64,000 nucleotides of DNA. It comes from Malachius bipustulatus. Its lineage: Eukaryota > Arthropoda > Insecta > Coleoptera > Melyridae. Location of the stretch: NCBI GenBank assembly GCA_910589415.1, contig OU342631.1:16368001-16432000 (forward strand). The letters are read 5' to 3'. The position numbers and the translations under genes were made by a program. Positions 49,911 through 59,235 of this stretch are shown here, piece after piece. The notes under the pieces were generated by a model. It saw only the letters and a list, made by a program, of their open reading frames with translations. It was not told where the DNA came from and searched no databases. The first letter of the stretch is position 1, and every line of letters begins with the position of its first letter.

Positions 49911-51732
49911 CCACGATACACATACACACGGTATGCCGATAGCGTTTTCTATTTTGGTCAACTACTGCGCAATGACGTCACGTGGATCAGATATTACACA
50001 TGTGATTGCTCATATCTATTTTATTGTTAAAAATAAGTAAATAATTTTTTGTACACATTGCTTTTATGGCTATTTCTGATATTCGGGTAAAGGTGGAGGT
50101 GGAGATTTATGCTATTAATCATAATCATAGGTGAATTATTTAAAAGGGAATATTTTTAAGAAATATAGGATATAAATATGGTGTCCCAGCTTATTCGAAG
50201 CGGTCTTAGTAGGCGAAACGATAAATTTTTTCCCAAAAAATTTTGCAAATTCAAGCACAGAATCACAATGGCCATAATTTAAAATTATTTTGGAGTATAC
50301 AGAGTGTCCCATATGACAGAGTGGCATATCAAAGTTATGTTTTTTTTTAATGGAATGCTCCTATGTTATTGCATTTTTAGATTGTCTGAGAAGATAAAAT
50401 AAGATTGGCTTTTACAGTTGGTGTTTAAATTCAGAAGTTTTTGAATTATAAACAAGTGAAAATCGTCATTTTTTCGTCATTTTTCAAGTTCAAGGCCCTG
50501 TACGACGAAAACGGTTCAAGATAGAGAAAAACGGTTTACATGTCCCTATTTTAACTTTTTATGTACTATCCTATGGTAGAGAAACATTTGTACTTCCTTC
50601 AATTTTTTTATTTGGTGACACGTGGAGAAATCTCAGAATTTTATTTTTTATTTTTTATTTTAATTTACAATCAACGGGTGGAACCCTTTAGGATACATTT
50701 CAATAAATACACTCATAATAAATCAATAAATTCAATCACAAAACATCATATTATGGTTTATTAGGTCTAAAGAAATCTATAGTAACTAGGGTTTTAAGCC
50801 CCTTTTTAAATGTTGAAACATTATCAAGTCCTAATAGGTGGGAGGGAACAACTATTTTATTCCACTTCCTTCTCAAGCGAGGTATTGTCGAGTAATAAAT
50901 ATAATTTCGACTCGAAGCTCTCTCAGCCAGTTCACGAGCAAGCCTCAAATGGTAGGGAATATCCCTTATTTCAAATAAGCCCTGTATTTCTTCACAATTA
51001 ACTAGCTCAAGCTTTACCTTATATACAAAAAATAAATCATAATAAACATGAAGTGATTTAACAGAACTTAATTTTAGAGAACAGGCTAGAGCAGAGTAAT
51101 AATGGTCATCGTAAGACATTGGATTCCCAAGTTTATACGACAAGTACCTGATAAACCTATGTTGTACAGATTCCAATTTATTAACTAAATATTCTTTGGA
51201 CAATTTGAATTTAAACACCAACTGTAAAAGCCAATCTTATTTTCTCTTCTCAGGCAATCTAAAAATGCAATACTAGGAGCATTCCATAAAAAAAACAACA
51301 TAACTTTGATATGCCACTGTCATATGGGACACTCTGTAATATGCTCCAAAATAATTTTAAATTATGGCCATTGTGATTCTGTGCTTGAATTTGCAAAATT
51401 CAAAATTTATCGTTTCGCCTACAGAGACCGCTTCGAATAAGCTGGGACACCATATTTATATCCTATATTTCTTTAAAATATTCCCTTTTAAATAATTAAC
51501 CTATGATTATGATTAAATATAGCATAAATCTCCACCTTCACCTTTAACCGAATGTCAGAAATAGCCATAAAAGCAATGTGTACAAAAAATTATTTACTTA
51601 TTTCCAACAATAAAATAGATATGACTGATATGAGCAATCTCATGTGTAATATCTGATCCACGTGACGTCACAAGACCGGAACGCAGCCTGCGCGTCATCG
51701 TCTATCGGCATACTGTGTATATGTGTATCGTG
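49911..51732. mobile_element. Composite fold-back with about 550-bp arms and a captured LINE piece
   Basis: Outer arms begin CCACGATACACATA and end with its inverse. Matched blocks occur in mirror order: TGACGTCACGTGGATCAGAT, TAAAGGTGGAGGTGGAG-type, TGGTGTCCCAGCTTATTCGA, AGTGTCCCATATGACAG and TTTTACAGTTGGTGTTTAAA. The inner ends TACAGAGTGTCCCATATG (near 50299) and GGTGTCCCAGCTTATTC (near 50181) look like termini of further elements, so the structure is probably nested. The centre holds a LINE fragment on the minus strand. Confidence 0.75.
50751..51221 (-). pseudogene. LINE reverse transcriptase C-terminal fragment inside the fold-back
   Basis: The 156-residue frame contains LVNKLESVQHRFIRYLSYKL followed by a region ending in a run of basic and hydrophobic residues (YSTIPRLRRKWNKIVVPSHL). 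This is the conserved C-terminal domain found after the thumb in jockey/CR1-type LINE proteins. After its stop, on the minus strand, come about 100 bp of A-rich sequence with AAATAAAAAATAAAAAAT-like repeats (near 50640), resembling a LINE 3' tail. The 5' part is missing. It sits between the inverted arms, so it either inserted there or was captured. Confidence 0.7.
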
Positions 51733-52052
51733 GATTGCATTAGCATTAGCCATTAGCATTTAAGGTATGATATAGTCTGTGATTAGCATTAGCGGGTTAC
51801 TTCACCGTCACCGGTCAGGTCATCAGATTGAAGTACGAATTTACAATTTACATGCTATTATAATATTTATTATTGGATCTATTATTACTTTACCGTTTCC
51901 AGTTTTACTATTGCCTATTAAATAAGTTAAGAATACTACAAAAGGAACACAAAATGGTATAAAAAAAATGAGGTTATATTAAGTATACTTTTCCCTTTTT
52001 TTTTCATTATCTTAAGTACTTGTCTGAGAACCAGAAACCAGATTTGAAAATA

Positions 52053-55000
52053 ATGGAAATGGAAGTGAACGGAATTCCTGGAGTGGACCAGAATTCTGAT
52101 CAAGAATTGGTAATATCTCTTTTATTCAATTATTAGAGGGCATAGGGAACTTTTGCTCATCAATAATTTCGTTTAATAGGTCACAGAATGGTTAAACAGC
52201 AGTGCAATAAGCCAAGATCCGTCAGAAAAACTGCAAATTTTGTATAAATTACAAGAAGTTTTGATAAAGAAGTCACCCCAACTCTTACCTAAATATATAT
52301 CAAACATGCTGGACTTTGCTTTGGAGAAAAACTCCGAGATCAGGAAAGCTCTTGTTGGTTTTCTTGAAGAAGTTTGGTAAGCACTCACACAGACATCTTT
52401 TGCACGCAAACATTGCTTGAAGTTTGGGGTATTTTCATATATCTAATACTCCTATATTGCTATTGCCCGTAAGTGGAACTGTCATGGACTGAGTGAGACA
52501 GCAAACAACTACTTTTATCTCTTTTTAGACTACTCTACCCCTTGTGCGCAAGCGAAACGAGTCTGGTGGGAGTGGACGGTCAAATCAGTTGAATTTGATG
52601 CACTCATGTAGGCATGTTCGATTGTCGGACATGCACATAGCACATAGGACTCGAAGTAGTTACGAAAGAGATAGGCAGGCATATTATGTATGCACCTTAA
52701 TGATTTTGTCCCTCTCCAGATCCCTACTAGCATTATAGTAGTATTAGACGTTTATTAGAAGTTTATTAGAATTATTAGAAGTTTATTGTTTTCATTTGTT
52801 GGACAACTTCATTAGCCAGTATTATAAAGGCTCATTAAGTTAACTGGGAGATTTCTGGAGACGTTTCTAGTAGTGATGAAAAAAAGCGTGTAATAAATTA
52901 AACGTGTAACCGTCAACACTAAACGTTTATAAACGTGTACACGTTTCTTTAATAGTTACATGAAAATAACGATTCAGTATTCTTAGATAGGGAAATGATG
53001 GTTAATAGGTTAACCAGTTAAAATGATGGTTAATAGGTTAACCAGTTGTAAACAGTTAACAGGAATGTGAACTTCAGATACAGATTGTCCTAATATGCGG
53101 ACGAAATATAAAGAAAGGACGATGATTATATAGAAAAACTTGTTGAAAGTATCGATTTCGAATTAATGTTCATAAAATAATTCAAGTAGGTGCGCTCCTT
53201 GTGGACCACCCATGGCACTGCATAGCAGTAGTTATCCGTCATTCCTCCTTCCTGCTAGCCCTAATGTGACTTGACCTTCACCAATTTATTGCCTTTCATT
53301 ATCACAGGGAGTTGTGATGGAGTTTTTAAATTTTCATTAAAAGCATATTGTAGACAAACAATAATAACAGTAAGCGGTTTTAAGACTTTGGGGAACAACT
53401 GAATAAAATGACAAAATACAGGAATTGAAATTTTTTATTATTTTTTATTGAAATCAGTTGTTGGTAATCCCCAACAATCCCAACACTAGTACCAGCAAAA
53501 TAAAATAACACTCCTTCCAGTTCCAGACAATCATAAAAAGCATCATTTCACATCATTTAACTACCCTCTGCCCAGTAGGGACACAAAGCAACAACATTGC
53601 AGGATTTGCAGGTGCAACTAATTACAAGGAACTCTCAGATGAAAACCGGTTTTTTATGATGAAACTCGAAAGTTTAAATAAATACCTCCCTCACTAATTT
53701 ACTAAAGTCTTATAGGTAATTCGATTTCTTTCATATTGGATTTATTTTAGCCCTTTCAGGCAAAGGAAATTGATTTTTTCCTATTAATAGATACACCGCG
53801 TTTAATTTTTTTAAACGTTTAGTATGGTCATTACGTGTACACGTTTACACGTGTACACGTTTCATCACTAGTTTCTAGAAAAGGTATCGATCGCAGGTAG
53901 AAAATATAGCAATTTAGTGATTCGTGGCATGAAAGGGATTACAAAAATGTTAATAAAAGTTATTACACGTGGACATTAGATTTAAAAATGGTATCAGAAA
54001 TCTGCCCGTTAGCTTAATGGGCCGTTATGATACTAACTGTATATGTCAATACATAAAGTTTCATACATTGTTGTCAGATTTTGAGCAATGAAAGAGTTCA
54101 TTCACCCATCACTGTTGACATTTTGAACCTTGGCTAATAATAATGTTTTATGACACATAAGATAGGGATGTGCCGAGCCACGATTTTGCCGAACCGCCAG
54201 TTACCAAAGCTTCGGCCCGAAATTATGTCAAATCGTCGAATGTTCGGCGGAACTTAAAAACAAAGCACGCATGAGACTGTGTAAACATGAAAGCATGAAC
54301 TCTGCAGTGTCTGGGTTGTAAATAATGTTTCTTATATTTATTAATATTAACAATGCATGTCTCTAAATCTCACAAAAACTTACAATGACCCTAAACTCCT
54401 TCAGCTTTCACCTCCATAAAACTAAACCTATTTCAGTAAGATACGAGAATCCCTGCTACCGAAGATCATGCTCACTTTGCATATGTTACTCTGCGACGAG
54501 GCGATAGCGGTCCAAAAACGGGTCATCCAGGCGGCAATATCGATCTACCGCAAGACCCTGCAATGGCTCTGCAAGGCCCCAAACGTCACAGAGGAAATGG
54601 AGACGGCCTGGAAGCAGATGACGAAAATAAAGCAGGAAATAGCGAGTCTCATCGACAGCGACAACGACGGAATTCGGACCAGCACCGTCAAGTTCCTCGA
54701 GTGCGTTATACTGCTACAAACTTACCCGGACCAGGCCGAGTCAAAGAAGAAGAACGACTTTTCGCTGGACGATGTTCCTCTTACTATGAAAATAGCCAGG
54801 CGTCGTAAATTGGAAGAAGAAGCCAGGTAACTTAGTGGCCTGGAACCGGAAACACTCCAAACAGATTCTATAACAATTATTATTTTCAGTAAATTGTTCC
54901 AAATAGTCCTGAAATTCCACAATTCTCCTCATATAAGCGGTGCGAATCTTCTCACCTGTATGGGTGTAATGACAAATTTAGCCAAAAATCGAGCCGGTTT

Positions 55001-58000
55001 TATGGCAAATGTTGTCTTTGCCATCCAGTCGCTATTTGAGAACCTACCACCGACTTTATCTGCTACTCAAGTGAACTCGGTTAGAAAGAAATTAAAGACC
55101 GAGCTGGGAGGCCTCATGAAACATCCCGCTTCGTATGAATACCTCGAAGAACTGACGCCGCTATTAGTTGATTTAGGTAAGAAATCAAACAAATCTGACT
55201 CTTTCATTTAATCGATCAATTATACCGCCAGGATACTCCCAAAGTGAAATCCAGAAGATGCTCCCGAAAGCCGAAGAGAGGCGCAGGTACTGCAAACGGG
55301 TTCTCTCCTCCGAATCGATGCTGCTGCACCAGCCGGCCAAGCCGGACGACGAGGATCAACCAAAGACGCCACAGGAAGCCAACGAGAGGTACGTCCTTGC
55401 CAACTTGACCCTGGAGAAAGCCGTCTATCTTATACTCACCTCAATACCGAAATTACCGACGACTCTACCGCACGGTTTCGCTAAAGAGTACGGCAGTCTC
55501 GTTAAGAAGGGAAACGTGGGAGACCTGCAGGTGCTTGCCCGTATCCTGGGGGAGCAGTTCACGGAGGCAAACATCGGGCCCGGGACCAAGATCATCGTTA
55601 AGGAGAAACCCGTCGAGACTGTTAGTGTCAGTAGCAGCAGTAGGAAACGGGATCGAGAGAAGGATAGTGATGATGAGGTTGAAGAACGAGAAAAGGTGAA
55701 TTTTATGCTCTCAACTTTTGCCTTTTAGCATTTATTCGTAATTATTATTGTGGTTGATTAAAAGAATAAAACTCATTTAAAATCATTTTTAGGTTTCCAA
55801 GAAGGAGAAGTTGAAGGTACCACGGATTAAGACGCTGAAATTGTCTGAGATTACGAAGCCGTTAGAGAAAGATGTTAAAGAGAAACTCCTGCTGGCATCT
55901 GTACAGAGACTCCTGCCCATTGCCAAAATAAACCAGAAAGTTACAATTACTTTCGGATCGTGTTTCCCTAATCGAGTCAGAGATGCGATAATGAATCATC
56001 TTCTTTTAGATATAAAGAGTAACATTGATACAATCCTGGCATGGCTTTATGAAGAATACAGTATAATGCAGGTAAGGTTGTTTTGGTTTTTATATTTGTA
56101 AGGGCTGTAAAGCCATTAATGGGAAAGTCAGTAACTATAAACATTCATGTTTATAGTAGAGTAATCAGGGCCGGATTTAGGGGAGGGCAGCCGGGGCTAC
56201 AGCCCAAGGGCCTCCACAAAAGAATTTTCCAAAAACTTTTCATTTTCCATTTTTAACATTTATTTTCTTATATAGTAGTGTTAGCGATTTTACTTTTGTT
56301 CACAGGTTCTTTTCTTAATTTGCAAAACTCAGTTTAAATTTACACTTTATCGTTTACACTTTGAATAATATCGTTTAATCTATTTGGAAAATTATTAGGG
56401 GCCTCCACTCCTTTGTTGCCCCAGAGCCTCTATGCCTCCAAGTCTGGCTCTGAGAGTAATACTTGAAAAGAATGTTATTTGTCAGCATAAACATAGTGAC
56501 CATGATCTGGTGTGTTTCTATCAACATGGCATTGAGCGGTACCTGTAGTATAAAAGGATAGAACTATGATTCCATTAATTAGAGAATAACAGTCAAAAAC
56601 ACAATGAAGAGTTAATTAGAAACGTGAATTACAATCAGTAACTAATCGATCAAGATGTAGAAACAATCAATAAATGAAATCATGACTAATAGAGTGTTTA
56701 ACTGTGTTTTGATTGGAATCCTTCACCCGTCCTTGTTATCACACTTGCCTAGTTTTTAGCTTATCACATGGCGACTCGGCCAGTCCTATTAACAGTTGTG
56801 TTGTTAAACTTTATTTTATTACCATAACCTAGCCTATTTTACAAGAAGTTTGTCAAGAGTATCAAGAAAAAAGACTACCATCTTAAATATCGAAATTATT
56901 GTTCTGAGTTACACAGTCTACCAACTTGACAGCTATTTGGCATGTCTCTCTAACTAAATAATAAGAAATAGACTTTTATCACCACCACAGATAAACCTAA
57001 TTTTATCAAGCATGAGAAAACTATTAATAGTATTCTAATTACAGTCAAATTGACGATTATGACGTTCCTACCTCGATTTTACAGGGATTTTCTCGTGTCC
57101 CGCCTCTCCGCAAAGACATAAAAATGGAGCAGAGCTACAACAACCTGCTCTGCACGTTCATCGGCGCCTGCTCCCACGACCCCGCCACCCTCTCCCGGCT
57201 CTTCCTTGAGACGCCCCTCATAACGGACGAGGCCCTCGACCAGATCCGGTTCGCCTGCAAGGACGAGAAGCGCTGCCACTGGGCACTCGGCCTGCTCAAA
57301 GACCTGGTGATGACGAAGCCACCAAAGCAGATCGCCTTCCTCAATGTCCTCCTCTCGTACACGACGTTCGAGTCGAGCCGCGTGCGGGATCGCGCCATGG
57401 AGCACGTGCTCGAGCTACACCGCCGTCCCGACCTCAAAATGCTGATCGAGGAGTTCGCCCGGATGGATCTCGAGTTTCTGAAGCTGCAGCGACCGCCCGA
57501 GTCGCTGAGCGGCTTTAACCAGGGTAGGATGAAGAGCGAGATCTGGACGGAGGAGTTCATCAAGGCTTGTCTGCTGCCGTATGTGTCGCTGCTGCCTTCC
57601 AACCCGGCGCTCGTCCACGACCTCGCCCAGGTTTACGTGCAGACGGGGTCCGACACGAAGAGGGTCATACTGAGGCTGCTGGAGTCGCCCGTCAAGAAGA
57701 TGGGGATGGAATCGCCGGAGCTGCTCAAGCTGGTCGAAGAGTGTCCGAAGGGGGCGGAAACGTTGGTCACCAGAGTCATACACGTGCTTACCGATAAGGT
57801 CCCGCCAACGCCTCAGCTGGTGCAGAGGGTCATTGATCTGTATAATACGAGAGTGTCGGATGTTCGATTTTTGATACCCGTGTTGAACGGTATGAGAAAA
57901 TCCGAGGTGAGTGCCTTGTATTGTAAGTGAAGTAAAAAGAATTATTAATTACATTGTGTGGTTTTCGTTAGGTAATTGAAGCACTCCCGAAATTGATCAA

Positions 58001-59103
58001 GCTTAACCCGGTCGTCGTAAAAGAGGTTTTTAACCGGTTACTAGGAGTACATGGGGAGAGCCCTATTTCACCGACCGAATTGTTGGTGGCTCTGCATTTA
58101 ATTGAGCCGTCAAAAGCTGATTTAAAAACAGTGATGAAAGCTACTTCGATGTGTCTGCAAGAGAAGCAGGTAGGTAGTTTCAATTACCTTTAACAATTAT
58201 ATCGTATTACACAGCATTAAGTAATGCTTTTTTATTTCTCAGATCTACACGCAAGAAGTGCTGGCGGTTGTTTTACAGCAGCTCATGGAACATCAGGCGA
58301 TTCCCACGCTACTAATGAGGACTGTGATTCAAGCCCTGGGAAGTTACCCTCGTCTCTCCGGGTTCGTGATGAATATCTTGCAGCGTTTGATCGTGAAACA
58401 GGTTCGTGAAGTAAAAAAAAGAAATCAGTTGATGACGGCGGTATAGTGAAATACGCGAACAAACGACTGTCAATGTTTTTCGTTCTTTTATGGGTTTAAT
58501 TGGGTATTTTGTCGCCAGGGTTGGAAACAAAATTTATCTTTGACCTTGGGAGTTTTTTTTTTTTTGAAAATGTTGCAGGGTTTTGTCTCAGTTCCAATAA
58601 TTATTATTAAAATGGTAAAATCTGTGTTCTTGAATTCAAAAAATCTGTATGAGTATTTTTGTCAACATTACGAAAAATTGGTCAAAGCAGTCAGAAAGTT
58701 GACAATCTCTGTGTACCACTGATCAATAATTTCCAGGTGTGGAAGAACAAAGTGGTCTGGGAAGGTTTCGTCAAGTGCTGCCAACGGACGAAACCGCAGA
58801 GCTATGCCGTGCTCCTCCAGCTGCCCGCGATGCAGCTCAACGAGGCCTTGAACATGTGTCCCGAGCTCATACCCGCCCTCAAGGAGCACCTGATGTCTTT
58901 CAGTGAGAGCCAGAGACAGCACATACCCCCCTCTGTGCAGGAGATCATATTCGGGGTCGTCCCGCCGGGAGAAACTATCGTGAGTCGAATTCAAACCTGT
59001 TTTCTACCCGGTTTTACCAGCCATTTTGTTTTGTTTCCAGATGCCGCCCGTCGCGACTGTTCCCCTTTCTTCAAACGAGCCCCTACCACCCGGAATGGAT
59101 TAG
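52053..59103 (+). CDS. SYMPK: Symplekin, scaffold of mRNA cleavage/polyadenylation, complete
   Basis: Eleven coding exons: 52053-52109, 52180-52376, 54437-54826, 54890-55176, 55232-55695, 55793-56071, 57085-57906, 57972-58169, 58243-58401, 58737-58979, 59041-59103 (stop TAG). Phases agree throughout, giving 1052 residues (human about 1270). Symplekin holds CPSF-73/CPSF-100 and CstF in the 3'-end processing complex and in the histone pre-mRNA core cleavage complex. The N-terminal HEAT region (about residues 20-320) includes [18 protein letters not shown], as in human [19 protein letters not shown]. Residues about 360-470 are polar with a Ser/Lys-rich stretch. The Symplekin_C region includes [72 protein letters not shown] and [14 protein letters not shown]. 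It lacks the long low-complexity C-terminal tail of human symplekin. The second in-frame ATG at 52059 is an alternative start. Confidence 0.96.
52444..52746. repeat. Dispersed repeat with inverted ends, copy B
   Basis: Begins TAATACTCCTATATTGCTAT and ends ATTATAGTAGTATTA. The interior aligns with copy A at 1339-1666 in the same orientation (shared CTTGTGCGCAAGCG, GAGTCTGGTGG, GGACTCGAAGTA, AGATCCCTACTA). It is somewhat shorter and diverged by substitutions and small indels. Confidence 0.65.
52871..53870. mobile_element. hAT-type non-autonomous element in symplekin intron 2
   Basis: Exactly 1000 bp. Ends TAGTGATGAAA and TTTCATCACTA are flanked by an 8-bp duplication GTTTCTAG (52863-52870 and 53871-53878). 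Subterminal regions carry ACGTGTACACGT palindromes and half copies, as expected of hAT transposase binding sites. A 28-bp tandem duplication (ATGATGGTTAATAGGTTAAC...) begins at 52995. No transposase frame. Confidence 0.88.
56166..56452. mobile_element. hAT-type MITE in symplekin intron 6
   Basis: Starts CAGGGCCGGATTTAGGGG and ends AAGTCTGGCTCTG, with an exact 8-bp duplication AGAGTAAT (56158-56165 and 56453-56460). The GGGCCTCCAC words on both sides and the CAGGGCCGG start are typical of a widespread hAT MITE group. 287 bp, non-coding. Confidence 0.85.
56461..57084. other. Remainder of symplekin intron 6
   Basis: AT-rich intron sequence up to the acceptor TTTTACAG at 57084. I see no element, open frame or repeat of note. 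Confidence 0.6.
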
Positions 59104-59157
59104 TTTGCTTAGGTATTTATTTACGATGAAATGTTTTTATATTTTTATTGAACATTA

Positions 59158-59163
59158 AATAAA
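59158..59163 (+). promoter_or_regulatory. Probable symplekin polyadenylation signal
   Basis: AATAAA lies 55 bases after the symplekin stop and just before an A-rich run. It is the only consensus signal between the symplekin and CCDC39 stop codons on the plus strand, and implies a very short 3' UTR. Confidence 0.5.
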
Positions 59164-59235
59164 AAAAGATCACTCAATAGATCGGTTAATAATATTTATG
59201 TCTCTCCTTTCTTTTTGTATGATCATTTAAGTAAA

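Larger units (their letters stand above)
45028..52052. other. PABIR-symplekin divergent intergenic region
   Basis: PABIR and symplekin are transcribed away from each other across 7 kb. Three large elements fill most of it: the transposase-bearing element (46174-48357), a fold-back (48578-49573) and a composite fold-back (49911-51732). About 1.1 kb on the PABIR side and 320 bp on the symplekin side remain, and these should hold the promoters. The symplekin side contains repeated TTAGCATTAGC words (about 51737-51795). Confidence 0.65.
52377..54436. other. Symplekin intron 2, carrying three mobile elements
   Basis: The 2.06-kb intron contains the dispersed repeat copy B (52444-52746) and an hAT-type element (52871-53870). 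It also has a broken end of another element (TAGGGATGTGCCGA near 54166, with TTCGGCCCGAA and TTCGGCGG inside) for which no right end was found. The remainder is unremarkable. Confidence 0.65.

Noticed and set aside
52059..52061. Second Met as the symplekin start
   Set aside because: Possible, but the first ATG at 52053 is in frame and nothing in the sequence favours the second.
57079..57783. Minus-strand frames of 108-155 codons
   Set aside because: Shadows of the GC-rich symplekin exon 7.
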